Positions 1-8,296 of a DNA stretch of 64,000 nt are shown one piece after another. The stretch spans positions 60,412 to 124,411 of the forward strand of contig JANXOM010000035.1 of the NCBI GenBank assembly GCA_025353585.1, given 5' to 3'. The translations under genes were made by a program, and so were the position numbers. This DNA comes from Deltaproteobacteria bacterium (lineage in GTDB: Bacteria; Myxococcota_A; Polyangia; Haliangiales; Haliangiaceae). The notes under the pieces are model-generated. The model had not been told where the DNA came from, ran no database searches, and was given only the letters and a program-made list of their open reading frames with translations. Position 1 is the stretch's first letter. Each line of letters begins with the position of its first letter.

Positions 1-379
1 CGTCGCAGCTGCCGCCGTCATCGCCGGAGTCGTCGTAGCTGCCGCCGTCGGCGATCCAGCCGCCGTCGTCCCAGACCGAGCCGTCGTCCCAGCCGCCGTT
101 GGCGCCCGTGAACCGCACGCGGACCCGCGCGCCGCCCGTGTCGCGCTCGAGGATCTTGCACTGGAGGATCACGGCGTCGGGGCCGAGCTCGAACACGTCG
201 ACGCAGAGCGGCTCGCAGTCCGCGTGCGCCGCGCACTCCACGATGTCGGCGTGGAAGGTCGCGTCCGGCGCGTACGCGTGCTCGGTGATGACGTCGCTCG
301 TCACGCACCCGCTCGCACCCGCGCCCGCTGCCACGGCGAAGACCGCCGCGAGGATGAACCGTGTCGCCATGAAGAGCAT
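1..379 (-). CDS. Putative lipoprotein, 3' end outside window
   Basis: The frame opens at an ATG at 379 (a second in-frame ATG lies at 370) and runs off the left edge, so the C-terminus is not visible. The N-terminus is a hydrophobic signal followed by a lipobox-like A-S-G-C, so an exported lipid-anchored protein is likely. The visible mature part has several Cys residues and an Asp/Gly/Ser/Trp-rich tail with repeated D-D-G motifs. I do not recognise a family. It is divergent from the allantoinase gene at 502. Confidence 0.6.
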   Translation of the reverse strand, partial: MLFMATRFILAAVFAVAAGAGASGCVTSDVITEHAYAPDATFHADIVECAAHADCEPLCVDVFELGPDAVILQCKILERDTGGARVRVRFTGANGGWDDGSVWDDGGWIADGGSYDDSGDDGGSCD

Positions 380-404
380 GACAGCACCCCACGTGCTATA
401 GCCA

Positions 405-420
405 AGTGGCTGTAACCACT
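405..420. promoter_or_regulatory. Inverted repeat between divergent genes
   Basis: AGTGG-6 nt-CCACT lies in the 122-bp gap between the divergent lipoprotein and allantoinase genes. The position suits an operator, but the arms are only 5 bp and no regulator gene is adjacent, so this is a weak call. Confidence 0.2.
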
Positions 421-501
421 ATGCAATGGTTCGGGGCATGTGGTCTGGGATTCACGCTCGTGGCGCTGGCGCCACCCGCGCTGTCCGGCGACTGTAGGGC
501 C

Positions 502-1839
502 ATGCTCGTCGTGCGCTCGCGTCGCGTCGTCACCTCCGACGGCATCGCGCCCGCCGCCATTCACATCGCGGACGGCCGCATCGCCCGCGTCGCCGCGTGG
601 GATGACGTGCCCGCCGGCGCGCAGCTGGACGATGTCGGCGAGCTCGCCGTCCTGCCGGGGATCGTCGACACGCACGTGCACCTGAACGAGCCCGGACGCA
701 CGGAGTGGGAGGGCTTCGCCACGGCCACGCGCGCGGCGGCGCTCGGCGGCGTCACCACGCTCGTCGACATGCCGCTCAACTCGATCCCGCCCACCACCAC
801 GCGCGAGGCGTTCGCCGCGAAGCGCGCCGCGGCCCGCGGGCAATGCGCGGTCGACGTCGGCTTCTGGGGCGGCGTCGTCCCGGGCAACGCGGGCGAGCTC
901 GCCGGCCTCGTCGCCGATGGCGTGCGCGGCTTCAAGTGCTTCCTCGTCGACAGCGGCGTCGCCGAGTTCGGCTGGTGCGACGAGGCGGTCCTCGCGCCGG
1001 CGATGGCGATCCTCGCGGAGCTCGGCGCGCCGCTCCTCGTGCACGCCGAGGTCGCGGGTCCGATCGACGCGGGCGCCGCCTCGCTCGCGCACCTGGACCC
1101 GCGCCGCTACGCGACGTACCTCGCGTCGCGCCCGCCCGCCGCCGAGGAAGAGGCGATCGCGCTCGCCACGCGCCTGTGCCGCGCCACGCGCGCCCGCACG
1201 CACATCGTCCATCACTCGGCCGCGAGCGCGCTGCCGCAGCTCCGGGCCGCGCGCACCGAGGGCCTGCCGCTCACGGCCGAGACGTGCCCGCACTACCTGC
1301 ACTTCATCGCCGAGCGCATCCCCGACGGCGCCACGCCGTTCAAGTGCGCCCCGCCGATCCGCGACGCCGCGAACCGCGAGGCCCTCTGGGCCGCGCTCGC
1401 CGACGGCACGCTCGAGCTCGTCGCGTCGGATCACTCGCCGTGCAGCCCGGGCCTCAAGGCGCTCGAGCAGGGCGACTTCCTCGCGGCGTGGGGCGGCGTG
1501 TCGGGCCTGCAGCTCGCGCTGTCCGTCGTGTGGACCGAGGCGGCCGCGCGCGGGCACTCGCTCGTCGACATCGCGCGCTGGATGAGCGCGGCGCCGGCGA
1601 AGCTCGCGGGGCTGACGGCGACCAAGGGCGCGATCGCCGCGGGCCGCGACGCCGACCTCTGCGTGTTCGACGACGCCGCCTCGCAGACGGTGACGCCGGC
1701 GGCGATCGCCCATCGCCACAAGGTGACGCCGTACGCGGGCGAGACCGTGCGCGGCGTCGTACATGCGACGTATCTGCGCGGAGCCAAGGTTGCAGAGGCG
1801 GGCCGCGCGCTCGCCGAGGATCGAGGACAGCTCGTATGA
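502..1839 (+). CDS. allB: Allantoinase
   Basis: Cyclic amidohydrolase that opens (S)-allantoin to allantoate in the cytoplasm. The 445-residue product has the usual family length. Metal-centre landmarks are visible: D56-T-H58-V-H60, Lys145 in G-F-K-C (the expected carboxylated lysine), His181 in L-V-H-A-E, H237/H238 in H-I-V-H-H-S and D310-H311 in A-S-D-H-S-P; E-T-C-P-H-Y is also present. An upstream in-frame ATG at 406 would add 32 residues of non-family sequence, so the ATG at 502 is chosen. The stop overlaps the next start in ATGA, which indicates translational coupling with the allantoicase fusion. Confidence 0.93.
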   Translation: MLVVRSRRVVTSDGIAPAAIHIADGRIARVAAWDDVPAGAQLDDVGELAVLPGIVDTHVHLNEPGRTEWEGFATATRAAALGGVTTLVDMPLNSIPPTTTREAFAAKRAAARGQCAVDVGFWGGVVPGNAGELAGLVADGVRGFKCFLVDSGVAEFGWCDEAVLAPAMAILAELGAPLLVHAEVAGPIDAGAASLAHLDPRRYATYLASRPPAAEEEAIALATRLCRATRARTHIVHHSAASALPQLRAARTEGLPLTAETCPHYLHFIAERIPDGATPFKCAPPIRDAANREALWAALADGTLELVASDHSPCSPGLKALEQGDFLAAWGGVSGLQLALSVVWTEAAARGHSLVDIARWMSAAPAKLAGLTATKGAIAAGRDADLCVFDDAASQTVTPAAIAHRHKVTPYAGETVRGVVHATYLRGAKVAEAGRALAEDRGQLV

Positions 1840-3407
1840 CCCTGCCATTTGCGGAGCTCCCGGATCTCGCCAGCGAGGAGGTCGGTGGCGCGGCCATCGC
1901 CTGCAACGACGAGTTCTTCGCCGAGAAGGAGAACCTCCTCAAGGTCGCGCCCGCCGTGTGGAAGGACCACGTCTACACCGACCGCGGCAAGTGGATGGAC
2001 GGCTGGGAGACGCGGCGCTACCGGCCGGTGGACGGCGTGGCGCCCGGCGCGGACAGCAACATCCACGACTGGTGCGTCGTGCGGCTCGGGATGCCAGGCC
2101 GGATCCGCGGGATCATCGTCGACACGGCGTGGTTCCGCGGGAACTACCCCGATAGCTGCGCCATCGAGGCCGCCGAGATTCCCGACGCGCTGGACCTCTC
2201 GATGATCGATGGAACCGCACCGCCCTTCGGCGGCGCTTCGCCCGACGCTCGCGCCAAGCTGGGGAACGCGAGCTGGGAGGAGATCATCCCGCGCTCGCCG
2301 CTGCAGGGCGACACGAAGAACGGCTTCGCGATCGAGTCGCCGAAGCGCTTCACGCACGTGCGGCTCCGCATCTATCCCGATGGCGGCGTGGCACGGCTAC
2401 GCGTGCACGGCGAGGTCATCCCGCGCTGGTCGCGGCTGCGCGCGCTCGGCGGCGCCGTGGATCTGGCCGCGCTCGAGCACGGCGCGGTCGTCGAGGCCTG
2501 CAGCGACATGTTCTTCGGCTCGCGCAATAACCTCGTCAAGCCGGGGCCGTCGCGCAGCATGGCGGATGGCTGGGAGACGCGGCGGCGGCGCGGCCCGGGC
2601 CACGACTGGGCGCGCATCAAGCTCGCGGCGGCGGGGACCGTGGAGCGGCTCGAGCTCGACACGTCGCACTTCAAGGGCAACGCGCCGGCGCGCGCCGAGG
2701 TCGCGGGGGCGACGAGCGCGGAGGGCCCGTGGCGGCTCCTCCTCGCCACCCCGATGCAGCCGCACACGCGCCACGTGTTCGACGCCGAGCTCCGGCGCAT
2801 CGGCCCCGTGACGCACCTCCTGCTCTCGGTGTTCCCGTGCGGCGGCGTGGCGCGGCTCCGCGCGTGGGGCGAGCTGGCGCCGGACGCGACGGCCGCGGCG
2901 GTCGGGGTGGCGAAGCTCAATGCGATGGGCCCCGAGGAGGCGACGGCGGCGCTGCGGCGCTGCAACGGCTCGGCGCGCTGGGCGAGCGAGGTCGCGCGCG
3001 GGCGGCCGTTCGAGGACGAGGCGGCCCTCCTGCGCATCGCCGAGCGGACGTGGTTCGCGCTCGAGCCGGACGATCACCTCGAGGCGTTCGCGGCGCACCC
3101 GAAGATCGGCGAGGCGCGCCCGCACGACGCGGCCACGGCGGCGTGGTCCACCGCCGAGCAGCGCGCGGCGGCCGAGACGGCGAGCAGCGTGGCCGACGCG
3201 CTCGCGGCGGCGAACGCGCGGTACGCCGAGCAGTTCGGCTTCATCTTCATCGTGTGCGCCACGGGGCGCAGCGCGGAGGCGATGCTCGCGGACCTGCAGA
3301 CGCGGATGGCGAACGGGCGCGCCGACGAGATGCGCACCGCCGCCGAGGAGCAGGCGAAGATCACGCGGCTGCGGCTGCACAAGCTCCTGGCCGAGCTCGG
3401 AGGCTGA
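1836..3407 (+). CDS. Allantoicase fused to OHCU decarboxylase
   Basis: 523 residues carrying two enzymes. Residues about 1-345 are allantoicase (allantoate to ureidoglycolate plus urea), built of the two typical repeats, each with G-W-E-T-R-R and a D-W-x-x-x-(R/K)-L stretch (around residues 50-80 and 245-270). Residues about 364-523 are OHCU decarboxylase (UraD), with A-H421-P-K-I-G, S-T-A-E-Q and the F-G-F-I-F-I-V core, the conserved active-site region. Known chemistry places UraD two steps before allantoicase, with the upstream allantoinase between them, so the fusion joins non-consecutive steps. It starts inside the allB stop codon and ends 2 bp before the HIU hydrolase gene. Confidence 0.9.
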   Translation: MTLPFAELPDLASEEVGGAAIACNDEFFAEKENLLKVAPAVWKDHVYTDRGKWMDGWETRRYRPVDGVAPGADSNIHDWCVVRLGMPGRIRGIIVDTAWFRGNYPDSCAIEAAEIPDALDLSMIDGTAPPFGGASPDARAKLGNASWEEIIPRSPLQGDTKNGFAIESPKRFTHVRLRIYPDGGVARLRVHGEVIPRWSRLRALGGAVDLAALEHGAVVEACSDMFFGSRNNLVKPGPSRSMADGWETRRRRGPGHDWARIKLAAAGTVERLELDTSHFKGNAPARAEVAGATSAEGPWRLLLATPMQPHTRHVFDAELRRIGPVTHLLLSVFPCGGVARLRAWGELAPDATAAAVGVAKLNAMGPEEATAALRRCNGSARWASEVARGRPFEDEAALLRIAERTWFALEPDDHLEAFAAHPKIGEARPHDAATAAWSTAEQRAAAETASSVADALAAANARYAEQFGFIFIVCATGRSAEAMLADLQTRMANGRADEMRTAAEEQAKITRLRLHKLLAELGG

Positions 3408-3409
3408 CC

Positions 3410-3742
3410 ATGATCACGACCCACGTCCTCGACACGGCCCGCGGCACGCCCGGGCGCGACATCGCGATCGAGCTCGAGCACCAGCACGCCGGCGCGTGGC
3501 ACGTCATCGGGGCCGGGCGCACCGACGCCGACGGCCGCCTGCGCACGCTGACGGCGCCCGGCCCGCTCGCCACCGGCACGTATCGCATCCGCTTCCACAC
3601 GGCCGCGTACTTCGCCGCGCTCGCGACGCCGACGTTCTTCCCTCTCGTGGAGATCCACTTCGACGTGCACGACGCGGCCGCGCACTATCACGTGCCGGTG
3701 CTGATCTCGCCGTTCGGCTACACCACCTACCGCGGCACGTGA
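3410..3742 (+). CDS. 5-hydroxyisourate hydrolase (transthyretin-related)
   Basis: 110 residues, the normal size for the periplasm- or cytoplasm-located transthyretin-like hydrolase that converts 5-hydroxyisourate to OHCU. It has the family N-terminus (H-V-L-D-T-x-x-G-x-P), the T-D-x-D-G-R turn, and the diagnostic end Y-H-V-P-V-L-I-S-P-F-G-Y followed by the C-terminal tetrapeptide Y-R-G-T, a variant of the usual Y-R-G-S. No signal peptide is seen. It is the last intact gene of the ureide operon. No urate oxidase gene is present in the window, so the first step must be encoded elsewhere or is absent. Confidence 0.93.
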   Translation: MITTHVLDTARGTPGRDIAIELEHQHAGAWHVIGAGRTDADGRLRTLTAPGPLATGTYRIRFHTAAYFAALATPTFFPLVEIHFDVHDAAAHYHVPVLISPFGYTTYRGT

Positions 3743-3885
3743 AACCGATCCGGACCGCGCGGTCGTGCCGGCCCGCGCTCACTGGAACAGGGTCCGAGCC
3801 CCGTACGCCCGGTCGAGCCTTCGGGGCCCGGCGGAGCCGAGACGCATCCGCCGCATCGACCCCATGCCCGGGGACCCTCGCCCTG

Positions 3886-4210
3886 CATCCGATGGTCGCG
3901 GCGGCGCCAAACGACGCCGAGGAGCTGGCGCACGCCCTGGCCGCCGCGCAGCCCGGCGTCGCGTACGCCCTGCCGACGGAGGCGCAACCGCGGACGCGTA
4001 CGACGCGCTCGCGTACGTCGCATACGCCGTGCGCGGCGAGCCGGCGCTCCCCGTCCCGGCGGAGCCCGGAAGCGCGTGCTCCGTGGTGGCGGATGGACCG
4101 ACTGCGCCGACGCCGTGACGGTCTCGCACGGGATGTCGCGCTCGGCGGAGCGCGCGGGGTCGCCGACGATCGGCTTCCGGCTCGTGCGCACCGTGGCCGG
4201 CGCTACTTGA
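3886..4210 (+). pseudogene. Decayed formylglycine-generating-enzyme-like gene (C-terminal part)
   Basis: Three successive frames each carry a piece of the FGE-sulfatase domain, in the right order. First comes H-P-M-V followed by N-D-A-E-E-L and Y-A-L-P-T-E-A-Q (expected HPVV..W.DA..F..RLPTEAEWEYA). Next, in another frame, is G-G-A-T-A-D-A-Y. Last, in the third frame, are K-R-V-L-R-G-G-G-W and then R-S-A-E-R-A-G-S-P-T-I-G-F-R-L-V-R ending at the TGA at 4208. The central GNVWEW region is missing. At least two frameshifts and a deletion make it non-functional. Its end overlaps the 3' end of the convergent lipoprotein gene. Confidence 0.6.
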
Positions 4211-4892
4211 AAAACAGGATGTAGCCGTTCGTCAGGTCGTGCGCGGCGCCGATGGCGATGACGGTGTGCGCCGGGTCCATCAGATTGCCGCACGACGGGG
4301 CATCGGTGACGATGCGGGCCGCCGCCATCGTCGGGTCGTCCGACGTCTGGATGAAGATGCCGGTCGAGAAGCTGGACGGCTGCAAGACCGAAGCGAGGGT
4401 GCGGCCGTTGCACGTGACCTGGCCCATCACGGTCCGCGGGTCGTGCGCGTACTCCCATGCCAGAACGCGGACGGTCGATCGCGCGTCGGTGGTCGCCGCG
4501 ACGGCACCCGCCGTGCGTGGCGCCGCATCGCCGGGGCAGCTGACGCCGGCCGTGCGCGCATCGTTCACCGCAGCAAAGATCTGCGCCTCGAGGTCCGCGA
4601 AGGGCCAGGGCGAAGGGCCGCAATCGGTCTCGCACGACGCGCTGTCCTCGTCGGGATCGCACGCACCATTGCCACAGACATCCATCTGCGTGTCGCAATC
4701 GGACCCGCACCCGCACGTCTCGCCGTGGTGGCCGTCACAGACGCCGTCGTTGCACGAGAACCGCGGGGCGTCGGGCGCGCCCGCCTCGCGCCGGGAATCT
4801 GCGACGACCGGCGCGTCGGTGGCGGCGTGGTCCTCGAAGCCAACGCGTCCGCATGCAGCGAGGATGATCAGCAGGGGCCCGGCGCGTCGCAT
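4203..4892 (-). CDS. Cys-rich lipoprotein with CAP/SCP-like remnant
   Basis: 229 residues. The N-terminus is a short signal with lipobox L-A-A-C. Residues about 45-95 hold two repeats of the form C-N-D-G-V-C-D / C-G-N-G-A-C-D-P-D-E ending in C-x-x-D-C, a Cys-rich module common in myxobacterial surface proteins. Residues about 98-229 begin L-E-A-Q-I-F-A-A-V-N-D-A-R, as CAP-superfamily proteins do, and end in a hydrophobic stretch with T-V-I-A-I-G and Y-I-L-F-F-K. The classical CAP histidines are not obvious, so it is probably a degenerate relative. It likely acts at the cell surface; function unknown. Confidence 0.65.
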   Translation of the reverse strand: MRRAGPLLIILAACGRVGFEDHAATDAPVVADSRREAGAPDAPRFSCNDGVCDGHHGETCGCGSDCDTQMDVCGNGACDPDEDSASCETDCGPSPWPFADLEAQIFAAVNDARTAGVSCPGDAAPRTAGAVAATTDARSTVRVLAWEYAHDPRTVMGQVTCNGRTLASVLQPSSFSTGIFIQTSDDPTMAAARIVTDAPSCGNLMDPAHTVIAIGAAHDLTNGYILFFK

Positions 4893-4902
4893 CCCCCCGA
4901 GG

Positions 4903-6033
4903 TTACTTCGAGCCGACCTTCGCAGGGACCTTTGCGAGCGAGGCCTTGAGGTCCTTCGCCGAGGTGGCGAGCGTGGCCTTCGCCTTGGCGACGACGGCGC
5001 CCATGCCGAAGAACTCGTGCGTGACGCCCTTCACGTCGAGCTCGTCGACCTTCACGCCGGCCGCCACGAGCTTCTTGCCGAGCGCCTGCCCCTCGCTCAT
5101 CAGCGGATCGATCTCCGCCGTCACGAGCGTCGTCGACGGCAAGCCCGCGAGGTCGGTGCGATCGACGAGGTCGATGCGCGGGTCGTTCGCGCCGTCCGGC
5201 GTGGCGAACGTGTTCTTGACGAACCACTGCATCATCGGCTTGCTGAGCGGCTTCGCGTCCGCGTTGGCCACGTAGCTCGGCGTCGTCATGTCCTTGCCGG
5301 CCACCGGGTAGACGAGGAGCATGTGGGCGATCGTGCCCTGCCTGGTGTCGCGCGCCTTGATGGCGACGTTGATCGCGAGGTTCGCCCCGGCGCTCTCGCC
5401 GGCGACCGCGATGCGCTCCGGGTCACCGCCGAAGGACGCGGCGTTCGCGCGGACCCACGCGTACGCGGCGAAGGCGTCGTCGTGGGCGGCGGGGAACTTC
5501 TTCTCGGGCGCGAGGTGGTACTCGGCGGACACGACGATCGCGCCGGTCTGATTGGCGAGCGAGCGGGGGGCCGCGTCGTAGACGTCCAGGTTCGCGATGA
5601 CCCAGCCGCCGCCGTGGAAGTAGACGATGACGGGCAGGGCGGCGCCCTTCTTCGTGTCCTTTGGCGTGTCCTTTGGCGCGTCCTTCGGCGTGTAGATGCG
5701 GAGGGGGAGCTTGTCGCCCGCGGCGCTCGGGTAGGTCTGGTCGGCGACGTTGCCGACCGGCTCCGGCGCGGCCGGCTTCTTCGTCTTCGCCGCGATGACG
5801 GCCTTGACGGCGTCGGTCGGGGTCGGCTGGAGGCGCGCCTCGGCCGGCGTCAGCGTCTCGACGGGCTTGCCGTTGAGCGCGGCGAGCGCGTCGAGGACGG
5901 TCTGCATGTCCTTGTCGGGCTTGGCCGCGGATGCCGGTGCGGTCTTGTCGGCGATGGCAGAGGGGACGACGAGGGCAACGGTGCCGATGGTGAGCGCGGC
6001 TGCGAGCGCCGCGACGAGGGAAGTGCGCTTCAT
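4903..6033 (-). CDS. Exported alpha/beta-hydrolase esterase (HSL-like)
   Basis: 376 residues. A signal peptide (M-K-R-T-S-L-V followed by an Ala/Leu-rich core, about 1-28) sends it out of the cytoplasm; the ATG at 6033 is chosen because further upstream sequence is not protein-like. Family IV (hormone-sensitive-lipase) features are clear: oxyanion-hole H140-G-G-G-W, nucleophile elbow G-E-S214-A-G, catalytic Asp309 in E-I-D-P-L and His339 in V-T-H-E-F. It should hydrolyse short acyl esters. A Lys/Asp/Pro repeat (about 117-130) forms a linker. It sits 10 bp from the lipoprotein gene on the same strand, so the two may be co-transcribed. Confidence 0.88.
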   Translation of the reverse strand: MKRTSLVAALAAALTIGTVALVVPSAIADKTAPASAAKPDKDMQTVLDALAALNGKPVETLTPAEARLQPTPTDAVKAVIAAKTKKPAAPEPVGNVADQTYPSAAGDKLPLRIYTPKDAPKDTPKDTKKGAALPVIVYFHGGGWVIANLDVYDAAPRSLANQTGAIVVSAEYHLAPEKKFPAAHDDAFAAYAWVRANAASFGGDPERIAVAGESAGANLAINVAIKARDTRQGTIAHMLLVYPVAGKDMTTPSYVANADAKPLSKPMMQWFVKNTFATPDGANDPRIDLVDRTDLAGLPSTTLVTAEIDPLMSEGQALGKKLVAAGVKVDELDVKGVTHEFFGMGAVVAKAKATLATSAKDLKASLAKVPAKVGSK

Positions 6034-6205
6034 GGGCGCCGCAAGTGCACCCGCCGCGCCAGTGGTGGACCCGCGTGGGGCGTCAGAATCCCAGGCAATC
6101 TGGGCGCTTACGCCACACCACGGCGTCACAGGTCGCGCCGGATTCGCGCGTCGATCCGAGGAGGCGTTTGGCTCGTATGGCGGGATCCGCGGTACAACGC
6201 GCGCC

Positions 6206-7549
6206 ATGGCCGCCCGGACTTCCATCCCCGACAAGAAGCTCTCGAAGGCACTCGATCGCGTGCAGCGCGCGCAGGACCGCGTGATGCACCTCTACCCGGG
6301 CGACTCCGGCGCGCGGCAGGCCGTGCACACCGTCTACGGTGGCGCGCACCTCTTCACGGCCGACACCGCGCGCAAGCTCGGCGAGCTGGCGCTGCGCTCG
6401 CTCGACACGTACGCGCCCGACGCAGCGACGTTCGCCGAGGCGATCGGCCTGCGCGGCGACCTCGCGGACACGGTCTACGCGCGCGTGAAGGAGAAGCTCA
6501 AGCGCGAGGCGGTCGAGGACTTCCGCATCGACTTCGAGGACGGCTACGGCAACCGGCCGGACGACGAGGAGGACGGCCACGCCGTCGCCGCCGCGCAGCA
6601 GGTCGCGACGGGCCACGCCGCGCGGTCGCTGCCGCCGTTCATCGGCATCCGCATCAAGCCGCTGACGCGCGACCTCGCGGGCCGCTCGCTGCGCACGCTC
6701 GACGTGTTCCTGACGGAGCTCCTCGACAAGACGAACGGCGCGTTGCCGGAGAATTTCGTCGTGACGCTGCCGAAGATCACCAGCAAGACCGACGTCGAGG
6801 TCCTCGTCGAGGCGTTCGACGCGCTCGAGGACAAGCTCGACATCCCGGCCGGCACGCTCCGCATGGAGTTCATGGTCGAGACGACGCAGACGATCTTCGA
6901 CGCGAAGGGCCGCACGGCGCTGCCGGGCCTCTACCGCGTGGCGGGCGCGCGCCTCGTCGCCGCGCACTTCGGGACGTACGACTACACGGCGAACTGCGAC
7001 ATCACGGCCGCCCACCAGCGCATGCGCCACCCCGCGTGCGACTTCGCCAAGCAGGTGATGAAGGTGACGTTCGCGGGCACCGGCATCATGCTCAGCGACG
7101 GCGCCACGAACATCATGCCGGTGGCGCCGCACCGCGGGAAAGACCTCACCGACGCGCAGCAGCGCGACAACCGCCACGCCGTGCACGCCGCCTGGCGCCT
7201 GCACGCCGACGACGTCCGCCACTCGCTCGTCAACGGCTTCTACCAGGGCTGGGACCTGCACCCGGGCCAGCTGCCGACGCGCTACGGCGCCGTCTATGGC
7301 TTCTTTCTCGATGGCCTCGCGCCGGCGAGCGAGCGCCTCAAGAACTTCGTCGACAAGGCCGCCCAGGCGACCCTCGTCGGCGACGTCTTCGACGACGCGG
7401 CGACGGGCCAGGGCCTGCTGAACTACTTCCTGCGCGGCATCGCGTGCGGCGCGGTCACCGAGCAGGAGGCGCTGGCGACGGGGCTCTCGCTCGACGAGAT
7501 CCGGAGCAAGTCGTTCGTGAAGATCATGGACGCGCGGCGCAAGAAGTAG
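6206..7549 (+). CDS. HpcH/HpaI aldolase/citrate-lyase-like protein (DUF6986 type)
   Basis: 447 residues. The central part has the TIM-barrel signature of the HpcH/citrate-lyase-beta/malate-synthase group: I-D-F-E-D-G-Y-G near residue 110, P-P-F-I-G-I-R-I-K, R-M-E-F-M-V-E-T, and A-H-F-G-T-Y-D-Y-T. The closest named group I recall is the DUF6986 family, sometimes annotated as 'phosphoenolpyruvate kinase'; its reaction is not established as far as I know. The ATG at 6206 gives the family-like start. Its position after the ureide operon is suggestive, since that pathway ends in glyoxylate and this fold includes glyoxylate-using enzymes, but the link is only inferred. Confidence 0.75.
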   Translation: MAARTSIPDKKLSKALDRVQRAQDRVMHLYPGDSGARQAVHTVYGGAHLFTADTARKLGELALRSLDTYAPDAATFAEAIGLRGDLADTVYARVKEKLKREAVEDFRIDFEDGYGNRPDDEEDGHAVAAAQQVATGHAARSLPPFIGIRIKPLTRDLAGRSLRTLDVFLTELLDKTNGALPENFVVTLPKITSKTDVEVLVEAFDALEDKLDIPAGTLRMEFMVETTQTIFDAKGRTALPGLYRVAGARLVAAHFGTYDYTANCDITAAHQRMRHPACDFAKQVMKVTFAGTGIMLSDGATNIMPVAPHRGKDLTDAQQRDNRHAVHAAWRLHADDVRHSLVNGFYQGWDLHPGQLPTRYGAVYGFFLDGLAPASERLKNFVDKAAQATLVGDVFDDAATGQGLLNYFLRGIACGAVTEQEALATGLSLDEIRSKSFVKIMDARRKK

Positions 7550-7558
7550 CGCGGGCGG

Positions 7559-8134
7559 TCACTCCACGTCGTCGTCGAGGCCGAACAGCACGGAGAGCGA
7601 GAGCTCGACGGCCTCGAACGGCTCGGCGCGGACGGTTTCTCCGGCGGCGGCGGTGAGTACGATGAGGTAGCCGCCCGGCTCCCAGCGATGGACGGTGAGC
7701 GTCTGCTCGATGGGGTCTACGAGCCAGTAGTGCGGAACGCCGTTGGCGTGGAGCACCTGCAGCTTGCCAACTCGGTCGTGCCGGCTGTTTGATGGCGAGA
7801 GCAGCTCGCAAGCCCAGTCCGGCCGCACGCGAACCGGGCGTTCGGACGGAAAGACGGGGACGCGGTCGCGGCGCCAGCCGGTGACGTCGTGGAGGTAGAC
7901 CTCGTGAGTCTCGTACTGCGTTTCGATCTCGGACCCCAGCCACCATCCGCCCGGCCAGCGACCGCCGGGTTTGCGTTCGAATCGCCGTCCCAGCACGGCG
8001 CCGAAGTTGAGCTGTAACCGGCCGTGCCCTGGCGAGGGGCTCGCCTTCTGCACGATCACACCGTGAATGACCTCGGCGCGGCCGTCCTCCGCCAGGTCGG
8101 CGGCCGTGGCGAGCTTCGTGAGCGGCGCGACCAT
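7559..8134 (-). CDS. Uma2-family (DUF820) PD-(D/E)XK nuclease-fold protein
   Basis: 191 residues with the Uma2 layout: an E-V-I-H-G-V-I segment near residue 20, then V-R-P-D-W-A-C-E-L-L-S-P-S-N with the D...E-x-x-like core, and G-V-P-H-Y-W-L-V-D-P. Members have a restriction-endonuclease fold and are common in large multicellular bacteria; their biological role is not known. It is convergent with the preceding gene (9 bp apart) and ends close to the tRNA-His locus. Confidence 0.82.
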   Translation of the reverse strand: MVAPLTKLATAADLAEDGRAEVIHGVIVQKASPSPGHGRLQLNFGAVLGRRFERKPGGRWPGGWWLGSEIETQYETHEVYLHDVTGWRRDRVPVFPSERPVRVRPDWACELLSPSNSRHDRVGKLQVLHANGVPHYWLVDPIEQTLTVHRWEPGGYLIVLTAAAGETVRAEPFEAVELSLSVLFGLDDDVE

Positions 8135-8219
8135 GATGGCCAGAGCATAGCCCGGGCGCTCGTGAGGGCGGTTCCCCCTTTACGACCGGCCCAAGTCGGG
8201 TTAGACACTTGGCCGTCAC

Positions 8220-8296
8220 GGTGGATATAGCTCAGTTGGTAGAGCGCCAGGTTGTGGTCCTGGATGTCGCGGGTTCGAGCCCCGTTATTCACCCCA
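8220..8296 (+). tRNA. tRNA-His (GTG)
   Basis: The cloverleaf is readable. The acceptor arm G8221-TGGATA pairs with TATTCAC at 8286-8292, with the extra G at 8220 opposite discriminator C8293, the hallmark of tRNA-His. The anticodon stem CCAGG/CCTGG frames the loop TTGTGGT, so the anticodon GTG is at 8254-8256. The T arm GGGTTCGAGCCCC is intact, and CCA is encoded at 8294-8296. The 3' end overlaps the stop of the island integrase. Confidence 0.97.

Noticed and set aside
301..1848. Long antisense open frame across allantoinase, and many like it throughout
   Set aside because: Arg/Ala/His-rich low-quality sequence produced by high GC with no family features; the opposite strand has a clear gene.
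6091..6105. Operator CCCAG-GCAAT-CTGGG between divergent esterase and aldolase-like genes
   Set aside because: Arms of 5 bp are expected by chance in this composition and there is no supporting second copy.
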